Of a stretch of 64,000 nt of DNA, positions 35,802 through 44,686 are shown in pieces. The stretch is from positions 62,001 through 126,000 of the forward strand of contig NZ_PGTC01000018.1 of assembly GCF_002786295.1 (NCBI RefSeq), written 5' to 3'. Source of the DNA: Pseudooceanicola marinus. Its GTDB lineage: Bacteria; Pseudomonadota; Alphaproteobacteria; Rhodobacterales; Rhodobacteraceae. The notes below the pieces were generated by a model. The model searched no databases and had not been told where the DNA came from. It saw only the letters and a program-made list of their open reading frames with translations. How positions within the stretch are numbered: the stretch's first letter is position 1; every line of letters begins with the position of its first letter. A program made the position numbers and the translations under genes.

Positions 35802-37297
35802 CGACCACCGCCCGCCTGCTCACCCGCCGGATTGCGGTCGCCGCGATGCTTCTGCCGCTGATGGTCGCCACCTCAGGCTGCATGGCGCCCACGCCCACGG
35901 CCAGCCCCTCGACCGGCATCCCGAAAGCCGCGCCCCCGACTAACCAGACCCCGACCAACCAGACCCCGACCACCCAAGCACCGATCACCCGGGCCTCGGC
36001 GGCCAGCCGCGCCGACACCAGCAAAGTGACCGCGCTGCCCCCGATGAAGGTCTTTTACGGCGCGGGTCCCATGGCCCGCCCGCGCATCGCCAATGCCGAC
36101 CTTGCGCGCGATTTCATCGACCTCAGCTTTCGCCTGGAATCGGGCCGCGAGATGCCCGTCTTCACCCGGTTCGAGGGGCCGATCCGCGTCGGTCTGACCG
36201 GCAATGTGCCCCCCGGCATGGCGCGCGAGCTGGACAACGTGATCGGCCGGCTGCGCCGCGAGGCGGGGATCGACATCGCCCGCCTGCCCATGGGCCAGAC
36301 CGGCAACATCACCATCAACGCGGTGCCTGGGGACCGCATCCGCCGCGAACTGCCCGCCGCCGCCTGCTTCGTGGTGCCCGGCATTTCACGGCTGTCGGAA
36401 TACCGCAGCGCCCGGCGCAGCGCCCGCACCGACTGGACCCGCCTGAAGGAGCGTGACCAGATCGCCATCTTCGTGCCCTCCGATGCCGCGCCGCAGGAAA
36501 TGCGCGACTGCCTGCACGAGGAGCTGGCGCAGTCGCTGGGCCCTCTCAACGATCTTTACCGGCTGGCCGGCAGTACCTTCAACGACGACAACATCCAGTC
36601 GGTTCTGACCGGCTACGACATGATGATCCTGCGGATCACCTATGCGCCGGAACTGCATTCGGGCATGACGCGCAAGGCCGTGGCGGCCCGGCTGCCCGGC
36701 GTGCTGGCCCGGGTGAACCCCGACGGGGGCTTCGTGCCGCCGCGGGTGATGGCCGAGACACCGGTGGAGTGGATTCGCGCCCTGTCGCAGGCGCTTGGCC
36801 CCGACGGATCACCGGCCAGCCGGCTGCGCGGCGCCGAACGCGCCGTGGTGATCGCAGAGAGTAAGGGTTGGAACGACCATCGCACCGCTTTTGCCAACTA
36901 CGTGCTGGGCCGGCTGCTGCAGGTCCGCGACCCGAAGCGGGCCGAGGCCGCGCTGTCGCGCGCTCACAGCCTCTTCGGCCAGCACCCCGAAACCCGCATC
37001 CACGCCGCGCACACCGCCGTTCAGCTGGCCGCCCATGCGATCTCGCGCGGAGACAGCGCACGCGCCCTGGCGCTGCTGAAGGGGCAGGATGCGATCGCCG
37101 AGCGCTACCAGAACGCAGTACTTCTGGCCAATATCAAGATGCTGCGCGCCGAGGCCCAGGACCTGGCCGGCCAGACCGCCGCGGCCCGTGCCAGCCGGCT
37201 GGACTCTCTGGGCTGGGCGCGCTACGGCTTCGGCCCGGACGCGGCCGTCGAGGCCCGGCTGCGCGACGTGGCCGCCCTGGCCCCGCGCGGCGGGTGA
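35798..37297 (+). CDS. DUF2927 lipoprotein
   Basis: A 499-residue exported lipoprotein: a signal with lipobox VATSGC (Cys28), a Pro/Thr-rich linker with short NQTPT repeats to about residue 80, then the DUF2927 domain (about 95-300). That domain contains DCLHEELAQSLGPLNDLYRL, whose HEE pattern hints at a zincin-like fold, though the full HExxH motif is absent. A TPR-like helical region fills the C-terminal part (about 340-490). Function unknown. It overlaps the GNAT gene. Confidence 0.8.
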   Translation: MTTTARLLTRRIAVAAMLLPLMVATSGCMAPTPTASPSTGIPKAAPPTNQTPTNQTPTTQAPITRASAASRADTSKVTALPPMKVFYGAGPMARPRIANADLARDFIDLSFRLESGREMPVFTRFEGPIRVGLTGNVPPGMARELDNVIGRLRREAGIDIARLPMGQTGNITINAVPGDRIRRELPAAACFVVPGISRLSEYRSARRSARTDWTRLKERDQIAIFVPSDAAPQEMRDCLHEELAQSLGPLNDLYRLAGSTFNDDNIQSVLTGYDMMILRITYAPELHSGMTRKAVAARLPGVLARVNPDGGFVPPRVMAETPVEWIRALSQALGPDGSPASRLRGAERAVVIAESKGWNDHRTAFANYVLGRLLQVRDPKRAEAALSRAHSLFGQHPETRIHAAHTAVQLAAHAISRGDSARALALLKGQDAIAERYQNAVLLANIKMLRAEAQDLAGQTAAARASRLDSLGWARYGFGPDAAVEARLRDVAALAPRGG

Positions 37298-37374
37298 CCC
37301 CGGCCCGGCGCCCCGGCGCCGGCGTGCATGTCCGGAAGACGCCAAGGGGGCCTGTCCGGCCGGGAGGGGAAACA

Positions 37375-37542
37375 ATGTTCGTCATCGCAGGTCTGATCAT
37401 CGGCGCCATCTTCGGCGCTCTGCGCGCCAAACGTCGCGGCGGCAACGGCAAGGACATGTTCCAATACGGCGCCACCCATGCCATCCTCTTCGCGCTGATC
37501 GGGCTTTTCATCACGCTCTTCGTCCACCGCAGCCTGATCTGA
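37375..37542 (+). CDS. small two-helix membrane protein
   Basis: A 55-residue protein: helix one about 1-17 (MFVIAGLIIGAIFGALRA), a basic glycine-rich loop KRRGGNGKD, then helix two about 32-52 (ATHAILFALIGLFITLF). ATG at 37375 with a good GGAGGGGAAACA ribosome site. It lies between the DUF2927 and VWA genes and is probably in one operon with them. Not recognised. Confidence 0.65.
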   Translation: MFVIAGLIIGAIFGALRAKRRGGNGKDMFQYGATHAILFALIGLFITLFVHRSLI

Positions 37543-37593
37543 TCCCGGTCACCACCGGGCCGCCCCGCGGGGACACATCCGGGAGGAGACCAG

Positions 37594-38778
37594 ATGTTCA
37601 TTCCCTTCTTCGACGCCCTGCGGCAGCACGCGGTGCCGGTGTCGCTGCGCGAATACCTGACCTTCCTGGAGGCCCTGAAGGCCGGCCTGGTCACCTATGA
37701 TCCCGAAGGGTTCTACTATCTCGCCCGCGCCGCCATGGTGAAGGACGAACGCAACATCGACCGCTTCGACCAGGCCTTCGCCGCCGCCTTTTCCGGGCTG
37801 GAGGAGATCACCTTCGATCAAGTGATGGAGGCCGTGGACATCCCCGAAGAGTGGCTGCGGTCCATGGCCGAAAAGCACCTTTCCGAAGAGGAGAAGGCGC
37901 AGATCGAGGCCCTGGGCGGCTTCGAGAAGCTGATGGAGACGCTGAAGCAGCGCCTGGAGGAGCAGAAGGACCGCCACCAGGGCGGCAACAAGTGGATCGG
38001 CACGGGCGGCACCTCGCCTTTCGGCGCCGACGGCTACAACCCCGAAGGCGTGCGCATCGGCCAGAAGGATAGCCGCCACCGCCGCGCGGTGAAGGTCTGG
38101 GACAAACGCGAGTTCCGCGATTTCGATGACACGCAGGAGCTGGGCACGCGCAACATCAAGGTCGCGCTGAAACGGCTGCGCAAATGGGCCCGCGACGGCG
38201 CGCATGAGGAACTGGACCTCGACGGCACGATCCGCGCCACCGCCGAACACGGCTACCTCGACGTGAAGACCCGCCCCGAGCGGCGCAATGCCGTCAAGGT
38301 TCTGCTGTTCCTCGACGTGGGCGGGTCGATGGACGATCACATCAAGGTGGTCGAAGAGCTTTTCTCCGCCGCCCGGGCCGAGTTCAAGCACCTCGAACAC
38401 TACTACTTCCACAACTGCCTCTACGAAGGGGTGTGGCGCGACAACGCCCGGCGCTGGAGCGAACAAACCCCCACCCAAGAGGTGCTGCGCACCTATGGCT
38501 CCGACTACAAATGCATCTTCGTCGGCGACGCCTCCATGTCGCCTTACGAGATCGCCTATCCCGGCGGCGCGAACGAGCACTGGAACCCCGAGGCAGGCCA
38601 GGTCTGGCTGCAACGCGCTCGCGAGGCCTGGCCGGATCACCTGTGGATCAACCCGGTGCCGCAGAAATACTGGGACTACACCCATTCCATCGCCATGATC
38701 CGCGAGATCTTCGAGGATCGCATGGTGCCGATGACCCTGGAAGGGCTGGACCGCGGGATGCGCGAACTGGTGCGCTAG
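37594..38778 (+). CDS. VWA-domain CoxE-like protein
   Basis: 394 residues, cytoplasmic. The N-terminal half resembles CoxE-like proteins (PVSLREYLTFLEALKAGLV, 17-35). The C-terminal VWA domain begins VKVLLFLDVGGSMDDHIKVV near residue 230; the metal-site motif reads DxGGS instead of the canonical DxSxS. A second site element is FVGDASMSPYEI. It is the expected partner of the MoxR ATPase at 34235. Confidence 0.85.
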   Translation: MFIPFFDALRQHAVPVSLREYLTFLEALKAGLVTYDPEGFYYLARAAMVKDERNIDRFDQAFAAAFSGLEEITFDQVMEAVDIPEEWLRSMAEKHLSEEEKAQIEALGGFEKLMETLKQRLEEQKDRHQGGNKWIGTGGTSPFGADGYNPEGVRIGQKDSRHRRAVKVWDKREFRDFDDTQELGTRNIKVALKRLRKWARDGAHEELDLDGTIRATAEHGYLDVKTRPERRNAVKVLLFLDVGGSMDDHIKVVEELFSAARAEFKHLEHYYFHNCLYEGVWRDNARRWSEQTPTQEVLRTYGSDYKCIFVGDASMSPYEIAYPGGANEHWNPEAGQVWLQRAREAWPDHLWINPVPQKYWDYTHSIAMIREIFEDRMVPMTLEGLDRGMRELVR

Positions 38779-38842
38779 GACGGAACCCCAGGCCGGGGCG
38801 CACGTTGGGTCCCCAAGACCCAAACCCCGAAGGAGGTTCCCC

Positions 38843-39274
38843 ATGATCCGCAAGACCGCATCCGCCCATTGGACCGGCACCATCAAGGATGGCCAGGGCC
38901 ACATCTCGACCCAGTCCGGGGCGCTGTCGGACCAGCCCTACGGCTTCAACACCCGGTTCGAGGACGCCCCCGGCACGAACCCCGAAGAGCTGATCGGCGC
39001 GGCCCACGCGGGCTGCTTCACCATGGCCCTGTCGAAGATCCTGCAGGAACAGGCCGGTGTCGTCGCCGACGAGCTGTCGACCGAGGCCACAGTGAAGATG
39101 GAAAAGGACGGCGACGGCTTCACCATCACCGGTGTCGACCTGCACCTGAAGGCGAAGATCCCCGGCGTCGACGAGGAAGCCTTCTTCGAGGCTGCGAAGA
39201 CCGCCAAGGAAAACTGCCCCGTCTCGCGCCTGCTGGCCGCCGCCGACATCACTCTGGACGCCGAACTGGTCTGA
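38843..39274 (+). CDS. osmC: OsmC-family peroxiredoxin
   Basis: 143 residues. OsmC enzymes reduce organic hydroperoxides through two cysteines, visible in AAHAGCFTMALS (about 50-61) and KENCPVSRLL (about 117-126). The N-terminus MIRKTASAHWTGTIKDGQG matches the OsmC subgroup. A strong AGGAGG precedes the ATG. A small hairpin TTGGGTC/GACCCAA (38805-38823) is in its leader, and a terminator follows the gene. Confidence 0.92.
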   Translation: MIRKTASAHWTGTIKDGQGHISTQSGALSDQPYGFNTRFEDAPGTNPEELIGAAHAGCFTMALSKILQEQAGVVADELSTEATVKMEKDGDGFTITGVDLHLKAKIPGVDEEAFFEAAKTAKENCPVSRLLAAADITLDAELV

Positions 39275-39303
39275 GGCATCGACCCTCAAAGCAGACCATC
39301 CCG

Positions 39304-39333
39304 AAGGGGCGCGGCACGGTCGCGCCCCTTTGT
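39304..39333 (+). terminator. terminator after osmC
   Basis: AAGGGGCGCG (39304-39313) and CGCGCCCCTT (39321-39330) pair perfectly with a 7-nt loop, followed by TTGTCGTT. It starts 30 bp after the osmC stop. Confidence 0.75.
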
Positions 39334-39447
39334 CGTTCTGCGGCACGCCGACAGGCTGCGCCCTCGCCGCGCCGTGATCGCGCTGGCCCCATCCCCCTCT
39401 CGACCTCCGCGCCCGGATCGGCTTAGCTGCGGGCCGGAGGATCGCGC

Positions 39448-39867
39448 ATGTCTCTTCTCGTCCAGCTCTGGCGGCGCCACCCGCTTGCCTGTCTCGGCTT
39501 CCTGGCCGGGCTGGCCCTGACGCTCGTCTTCCTCCTGCGGCTGGCGCTTTTCACCTTCTACTGGTCCGATCCCGACCACCGGCGTCTCGTGCCCGAGGGC
39601 TGGATGACCCCGGGCTATGTCGCCCATTCCTGGAACCTGCCCGTGGAAGAGGTGGCGGCCCAGCTTGGCCTGACGGAACGGCCCGAGGGCAAGCCGCCGA
39701 CCCTGGCGGAGATTGCCCGCGCGCAAGGCGAGGACGAGGCCGCGCTGCTGGCGCGGCTGGAAGGCTGGCTGGATGCCCAGACCCCTATCTCAACGGCCCC
39801 CGCCCCAACGGCCCCCGCCCCAACTGAGCCCGCCCCGGCCGCACCGGCGCGACCCGGTGAGCCATGA
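39448..39867 (+). CDS. hypothetical single-pass membrane protein
   Basis: 139 residues: one membrane helix at about 12-33 (CLGFLAGLALTLVFLLRLAL), then a soluble part with a helix-turn-helix-like stretch (HSWNLPVEEVAAQLGL, ...LAEIARAQGEDEAALLARLE) and a Pro/Ala/Thr tail of TAPAPTAPAP repeats. The stop overlaps the DedA start by ATGA, so the two are coupled. Not recognised. Confidence 0.7.
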   Translation: MSLLVQLWRRHPLACLGFLAGLALTLVFLLRLALFTFYWSDPDHRRLVPEGWMTPGYVAHSWNLPVEEVAAQLGLTERPEGKPPTLAEIARAQGEDEAALLARLEGWLDAQTPISTAPAPTAPAPTEPAPAAPARPGEP

Positions 39868-40523
39868 CCGATTGGCTGCTTGCCGCACTGGTCGACTGGG
39901 GCCTGCCGCTTCTGGGGATCGGGACATTCCTGTCCTGCCTGGCGCTGCCCATCCCGTCGTCGCTGATGATGCTGTCGGCGGGCGGCTTTGCCGCCTCCGG
40001 GGATCTTGACCTGACGGGGGTCATCCTGGCGGCCTACATCGGCGCCGTGGTGGGCGACCAGGCCGGCTATCAACTGGCGCAGGCGGCCTACGGGCGTCTG
40101 TCGACCCGGCTGACGGGGCGGCGCAAGACCGCGCTGGCCTTGGCGCGGGCGCAGCATTTCCTCGACCAGCGCGGGGTGGCGGCGGTCTTCCTGTCACGCT
40201 GGCTGGTCTCGCCGCTTGGCCCTTACGTGAACTTCGCCGCCGGGGCCGCGCGGATGCGGCGCGGCGCCTTCACCCTGGGCAGCGTCACCGGAGAGGGCGT
40301 CTGGGTCAGCGCCTACGTCGGGCTGGGCTACAGTTTCGCCGCCTCGATCGCTACGTTGGGAGAGATCGCCTCGGACGTGACGGGCATTCTCGCGGGGCTG
40401 GTACTGATGGCCGGCATGGCTCTGTGGATGCGGCGCAGCCTGCGCCGTGCCCGGCTGCGGGCGGCGCAGTCCGACAGCCCGCCCGAAGACAGCGGCGCGC
40501 TGCCGCGCAGCGGGCCACAATGA
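39864..40523 (+). CDS. DedA/VTT-family membrane protein
   Basis: 219 residues. DedA (SNARE-associated) proteins are inner-membrane proteins that flip lipids such as undecaprenyl phosphate or phosphatidylethanolamine. The conserved core is readable: LPIPSSLMMLSAGGFAASG (about 29-47), GAVVGDQAGYQLAQ, and the FLSRWLVSPLGPYVNFAAGA motif with its functional arginine (about 110-129). Coupled to the preceding membrane gene. Confidence 0.85.
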   Translation: MTDWLLAALVDWGLPLLGIGTFLSCLALPIPSSLMMLSAGGFAASGDLDLTGVILAAYIGAVVGDQAGYQLAQAAYGRLSTRLTGRRKTALALARAQHFLDQRGVAAVFLSRWLVSPLGPYVNFAAGAARMRRGAFTLGSVTGEGVWVSAYVGLGYSFAASIATLGEIASDVTGILAGLVLMAGMALWMRRSLRRARLRAAQSDSPPEDSGALPRSGPQ

Positions 40524-40574
40524 TGCGCGCGCCCCGCTCTTGTCCCGCCGCCAGGCTGCATACATATCGGTGAC

Positions 40575-41261
40575 ATGCTGAAACTCACCCCGATCCTGCT
40601 GGCCCTGCTCTACGGCTTTGTCACCTGGCGCTTCTCCGCCTGGCGGCTGAAGGCGCAGCTGGACCAGCGGTCGGCCGAATTGGCCGAACCGGGGCTGAAA
40701 CGGCAGATGGAACAGCTGGCCCGGGCCCTCGACCTGCCACGGATCAAGGTGCATCTCTATGACATCCCGGCGATCAACGGCCTGGCGGCGCCTGACGGGC
40801 GGATCTTCCTGACCCGCGGCTTCCTGGAAGCCTACCGCGCGGGGCGCGTGACGGCCGAGGAACTGACCTCGGTCATCGCCCATGAGTTGGGCCATGTGGC
40901 CCTGGGCCATTCCCGGCGCCGGATGATCGACTTCTCCGGACAGAACGCCCTGCGCATCGGCCTGGCCCAGGTGCTGGGCCGGTTCATTCCGGGCCTCGGG
41001 CCCCTGATCGCCAATACCGCCATGTCCCTGCTGGCCGCACGGCTGTCGCGCAGCGACGAATACGAGGCCGACGCCTATGCCGCCGCCCTGCTGACCAAGG
41101 CGGGCATCGGCACGGCTCCCCAGGTGGCGCTGCTGGAAAAGCTGGAACATCTCACCGGCGCGGCGGGCGCAGGACGCCCCGCCTGGCTGATGAGCCACCC
41201 CAAGACCCCCGACCGCGTCGCGGCCATCCAGGCCCTCGACGCGCGCTGGACCGGCGCCTGA
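40575..41261 (+). CDS. M48-family metalloprotease
   Basis: A 228-residue zinc protease, membrane-anchored by one N-terminal helix (about 3-20). The catalytic HELGH is at 103-107, followed by the third ligand in SDEYEADAYAAALL. It is shorter than HtpX and lacks its extra helices; it may act in membrane or periplasmic quality control. Confidence 0.88.
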   Translation: MLKLTPILLALLYGFVTWRFSAWRLKAQLDQRSAELAEPGLKRQMEQLARALDLPRIKVHLYDIPAINGLAAPDGRIFLTRGFLEAYRAGRVTAEELTSVIAHELGHVALGHSRRRMIDFSGQNALRIGLAQVLGRFIPGLGPLIANTAMSLLAARLSRSDEYEADAYAAALLTKAGIGTAPQVALLEKLEHLTGAAGAGRPAWLMSHPKTPDRVAAIQALDARWTGA

Positions 41262-41294
41262 CCCTCCTCCCCGAGGCGCCCAGAAAGGACGACC

Positions 41295-42293
41295 ATGAAA
41301 TACTCCCTCCTCGATCTTGCCCCGATCCCCGAAGGCAGCGACGCCGCCCAGGCGATCCGCAATTCCGTGACGCTGGCACAGCGCGCCGAAGAGCTGGGCT
41401 ATCACCGTCACTGGTTGGCCGAGCATCACAACATGCCCGGCATCGCCTCCTCGGCGACCGCCGTGATGATCGGCCATATCGCCGGCCAGACCAAACGCAT
41501 CCGCGTGGGCGCGGGCGGCATCATGCTGCCCAACCACTCACCGCTGACGGTCGCCGAACAGTTCGGCACGCTGGCCACGATCCACGGCGACCGTATCGAC
41601 CTCGGCCTGGGCCGGGCGCCGGGGACGGATATGGCCACCGCGCGCGCCCTGCGCCGCCACATGTCGGGCGAGGATCACTTCCCCCGCGACGTGGGCGAGC
41701 TGCTGGCCTACCTGGGCGATCCGGCCGAGGGCCAGACTCTGCATGCCATTCCCGGCGAGGGGACCAAGGTGCCGGTCTGGATCCTGGGCTCTTCGCTCTA
41801 CGGCGCGCAGCTGGCCGCCCAGGCGGGCCTGCCCTACGCCTTCGCCTCGCATTTCGCGCCTGACGCGCTGGACCAGGCGGCGGAGATCTACCGCGCGCAT
41901 TTCCAGCCCTCCGAATGGCTCGACAAGCCCTATTTCATGCTGGCGATGAACGTCTTCGCCGCGGAGACAGAGGCAGAGGCGATCCGGCTGAAGACCTCGA
42001 TGCAGCAGACCTTCGCCAAGCTGCGCACCGGCAATCCCGGCAAGCTGTCGCGCCCGGTGGACCGTATCGAGGATCACGTGGCGCCCGCGCTTCTGGCGCA
42101 GGTCGAACGCGCCTTCCGCGTCACCGCCGTGGGCACGCCCGAAATGGTGCGCCGCCAGCTGGCCGATTTCATCGAGGCCTACCAGCCCGACGAGATCATC
42201 GCCGCCGCGCAGATCCACGACCCCGTGGCCCGCATCCGCAGCTACGAGATCGCGGCGGAGCAGCTGAAAGCCCTCGGCGCCGAGGCAAGCTGA
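41295..42293 (+). CDS. LLM-class flavin-dependent oxidoreductase
   Basis: A 332-residue luciferase-like monooxygenase with a TIM-barrel fold, using reduced flavin. Family motifs are [20 protein letters not shown] at the start, [34 protein letters not shown] and [13 protein letters not shown]. It belongs to the group-1 subtype often seen in Proteobacteria, with no known natural substrate. ATG at 41295 follows AAAGGA. Confidence 0.88.
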   Translation: MKYSLLDLAPIPEGSDAAQAIRNSVTLAQRAEELGYHRHWLAEHHNMPGIASSATAVMIGHIAGQTKRIRVGAGGIMLPNHSPLTVAEQFGTLATIHGDRIDLGLGRAPGTDMATARALRRHMSGEDHFPRDVGELLAYLGDPAEGQTLHAIPGEGTKVPVWILGSSLYGAQLAAQAGLPYAFASHFAPDALDQAAEIYRAHFQPSEWLDKPYFMLAMNVFAAETEAEAIRLKTSMQQTFAKLRTGNPGKLSRPVDRIEDHVAPALLAQVERAFRVTAVGTPEMVRRQLADFIEAYQPDEIIAAAQIHDPVARIRSYEIAAEQLKALGAEAS

Positions 42294-42333
42294 GCGGGCA
42301 GAGGGGGCCTTGCCCCCGCCTTCGGCTCCCCCA

Positions 42334-42400
42334 GAGTATTTAGGGCTGTCGGATAATCAGGGGCGCTGGCTCTTTCCTCATCCGAAAGCTCAAAATACTC
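42334..42400. repeat. palindromic intergenic element
   Basis: Nested inverted arms GAGTATTT/AAATACTC (42334-42341, 42393-42400) and TCGGAT/ATCCGA (42349-42354, 42380-42385), bracketed by C-rich CCCCCAGAG-type and CCGCCGGAGG sequence. Similar elements with a GAGTATTT core are common between genes in Rhodobacterales, from memory. It lies between the convergent LLM and PIN genes and may act as a terminator. Confidence 0.5.
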
Positions 42401-42432
42401 CCGCCGGAGGCATCCTCCGCAGGAGGATCCCC

Positions 42433-42981
42433 CTAGAGCAATCGTTCCAGCGCCTTGCCCGTGCGCGGCAGTCGCGCCTTGCGCATCAGCCTACGCATCG
42501 TCCAGTCCTCGCCCGACAAGCGCCGGGCGGTGGCCAGCACTTCGGCGCCGAGGGCGCACATCGCCTCCGGCGCGCTGTCGCAGAACCCTTGAAGCAGCGC
42601 GTCCGGGTCGGCGCGGCTGACGCCCTCCTCGGCCAGGATGTGGCGCGGGAAGTCCTTGGCATTGGCCGTCACGATGGCATCGGCGGAACTGGACACGGCC
42701 AGCGCCAGGACGTGCAGGTCGCCCGGGTCGGGCAGCCAGAGCCGCTCTTCGATCCCCGCTCGCGTTTTCTGGCAGGCCTGCGGGAAGGCCGCCTGGGCCA
42801 AGGCGATCTCGCCCCGGGCCTGGGCCTCCACCTCGGCGCCGAACTTCCGGCCCGTCAGGGCCCATTCTTCCAGCAGCCTCTCCGACCAGACGGGCTGGTA
42901 GAGCCCGGCGCGCGCGGCGGCGAGGAGCATTTCGCGCATCACCGTCGGGTAGAGCACGCAGGCGTCCAGGACCGCCTTCAT
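42433..42981 (-). CDS. PIN-domain protein
   Basis: A 182-residue PIN-fold protein, a probable RNase. Acidic residues of the site are in MKAVLDACVLYPT (Asp6), the Glu in LEEWALTG and the pair in LPDPGDLHVLALA/ADAIVTANAKDFP. No VapB-like antitoxin is next to it; instead it overlaps the upstream rRNA-methyltransferase gene by 4 bp. From memory, this matches the RSP_2648-type PIN family paired with an RSP_2647-type methyltransferase in R. sphaeroides. This suggests a role in RNA metabolism, not a toxin. Confidence 0.82.
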   Translation of the reverse strand: MKAVLDACVLYPTVMREMLLAAARAGLYQPVWSERLLEEWALTGRKFGAEVEAQARGEIALAQAAFPQACQKTRAGIEERLWLPDPGDLHVLALAVSSSADAIVTANAKDFPRHILAEEGVSRADPDALLQGFCDSAPEAMCALGAEVLATARRLSGEDWTMRRLMRKARLPRTGKALERLL

Positions 42982-44192
42982 AGCCGGAAGAACAGCGCCT
43001 TGAGGTAGCCGCTTTCGGCCAGCTGCGGGTGCATCGGGTGGTCCGGCCCGGCCTGGCCGGTATGGATCAGCGCCGCGTCACGGCCCGCGCGGCCGATGCC
43101 CCGGATCGAGGCGGCGCGGAATTTCGACAAGTCGGCGGCGTGCGAGCAGGAGCAAAGCCCGAGGAAGCCACCCTCGGTCACCAGCGGCGCGGCCAGGCGC
43201 GCAACACGTTCATAGGCCCGCAGCCCCGCCTCCAGCGCCTGTTTCGACGGCGCGAAGGCCGGCGGGTCGCAGATCACCACGTCAAAGCGCGCGCCCTCGG
43301 CAGCCAGCGCTTCCAGCTGGGCGAAGGCATCGCCCTTGCGGGTCTCGAAGCGGGCGCCGGCGCCCATGGCCTCGGCCCCCTGCTCGGCCAGCGCCAGGGC
43401 GGGGGCCGATCCGTCGACGGCCACCGCGCTGTCGGCCCCGCCGGCCAGGCAGGCCAGGCCGAAGCCGCCGACGTGGCTGAAGACGTCCAGCACCTTCGCG
43501 CCCTGCGACAGCCGCGCGGCGAAGGCGTGGTTCGGGCGCTGGTCGTAGAACAGCCCGGTTTTCTGCCCGCCGGTCACATCGGCCATGTAGGTGGCGCCGT
43601 TCATCTGCACCGGCACCGGCGCGTCGGGCGCGGTGCCCGCCAGGGTGGCGGAGACATCATCCAGCCCTTCCAGCCCGCGCGCGCGGCCCGAGGCGCTTTT
43701 CAGCACGTTGGTCACCCCGGTGACCGCCACCAGCGCCTCGGTCAGCGCCTCCAGCCGGGCATCGGCCCAGGCGGCATTGGGCTGAACCACCGCCGTGTCG
43801 CCGAAACGGTCGATGATGACACCGGGCAGCCCGTCGGCCTCGGCGTGGATCAACCGGTAGAAGGGCGCGTCAAACAGCCGCTCGCGCAGGTCCAGCGCCC
43901 GTTGCAGACGCGCCGCGAACCAGGCGCGGTCCGGCCCGCCCACGGGCATCTCGGCATCTGGTCGGCCCAGAACCCGGGCGAAGATCCGGCTTTCGGGGTT
44001 CACCGCCACCAGCGCCAGGGGCGCCCGGTCAGCATCCTCCAGCAGGGCCACGGCGCCGGGTGTCAGCGCCTTGGTGCGCCGGTCGGTGACCAGTTCGTTG
44101 GCATAGACCCAGGGAAACCCGTGCCGGATCTTCCGGGGGTCGGATTTCGGTTTCAGGCGGATCGTCGGGAAAAAAGAGGAGGATGGCTGCAT
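42978..44192 (-). CDS. class I SAM-dependent rRNA methyltransferase (RlmI-like)
   Basis: 404 residues. The PUA domain is at about 8-80 (IRLKPKSDPRKIRHGFPWVY) and an EEHEE-like linker follows. The methyltransferase core carries the SAM motif VLDVFSHVGGFGLACLAGG (about 240) and the catalytic-site VVICDPPAFAPSK. Known relatives methylate cytosine C5 of 23S rRNA. The frame is open 145 codons further upstream, but the ATG at 44192 with GGAGGGTGG before it gives family length. The stop overlaps the PIN gene (ATGA). Confidence 0.86.
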   Translation of the reverse strand: MQPSSSFFPTIRLKPKSDPRKIRHGFPWVYANELVTDRRTKALTPGAVALLEDADRAPLALVAVNPESRIFARVLGRPDAEMPVGGPDRAWFAARLQRALDLRERLFDAPFYRLIHAEADGLPGVIIDRFGDTAVVQPNAAWADARLEALTEALVAVTGVTNVLKSASGRARGLEGLDDVSATLAGTAPDAPVPVQMNGATYMADVTGGQKTGLFYDQRPNHAFAARLSQGAKVLDVFSHVGGFGLACLAGGADSAVAVDGSAPALALAEQGAEAMGAGARFETRKGDAFAQLEALAAEGARFDVVICDPPAFAPSKQALEAGLRAYERVARLAAPLVTEGGFLGLCSCSHAADLSKFRAASIRGIGRAGRDAALIHTGQAGPDHPMHPQLAESGYLKALFFRL

Positions 44193-44686
44193 GGCCACCC
44201 TCCTATAGTCTTCCCCGTGTCTGGGGAAGTCGGGAACGACAGAATGTCGCCTCTGGACGCGCGGCACGGGGCCTCTCCGGCCCGGTCGCGTGAATTCCGT
44301 TGCGGGACAGCGGGCGGCGCTCTCGCGGCCCGGCGGCGGATCGGGGGGGGGCCGATGCGTCGCTCGCACCTTTGTCCGCACCCTGAATGGCCTGAAACTC
44401 TCTCCCTCGCGGCCCCTCGCAGGGCCCTGCTTTTCGCACAGACGCTTTTGCATGGGAAACGGGGCCGAAATGCGGCAGGCTGGCGGCATAGGAATGAAGT
44501 TGTGTACAGGTGCGTAGAACCCCCGGATCCGCGCGCATCGGCCCAAACTGCCGCGCCCTGAGCGACCGGGGTGGAATCCCGCGCTGTTAGCGCTAAACTG
44601 GCCGCGACAGAGTTCCTGCCGACTCATCGGCCCCGGCCCCTCCCCAGGCCGGCGCCCCGGACGACGCCAAAGCGGAGACCCCAGCC
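44193..44686. promoter_or_regulatory. 494-bp divergent region before edd with a LacI-type palindrome
   Basis: No gene is credible here. The perfect 10-bp palindrome TTAGCGCTAA (44587-44596), in the wider context TGTTAGCGCTAAAC, has the CG-centred form typical of LacI/GntR-type operators. It is 91 bp before the edd ATG and is a candidate sugar-responsive operator for edd-eda. No LacI gene is in the window. Confidence 0.5.

Noticed and set aside
42433-42981. VapC-type toxin of a toxin-antitoxin pair
   Set aside because: No antitoxin gene is adjacent; the gene overlaps an rRNA methyltransferase gene instead, pointing to RNA metabolism.
42978-44627. A longer start for the RlmI-like gene adding about 145 codons
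   Set aside because: The added part has no family similarity, and the ATG at 44192 has a strong ribosome site and gives normal length.
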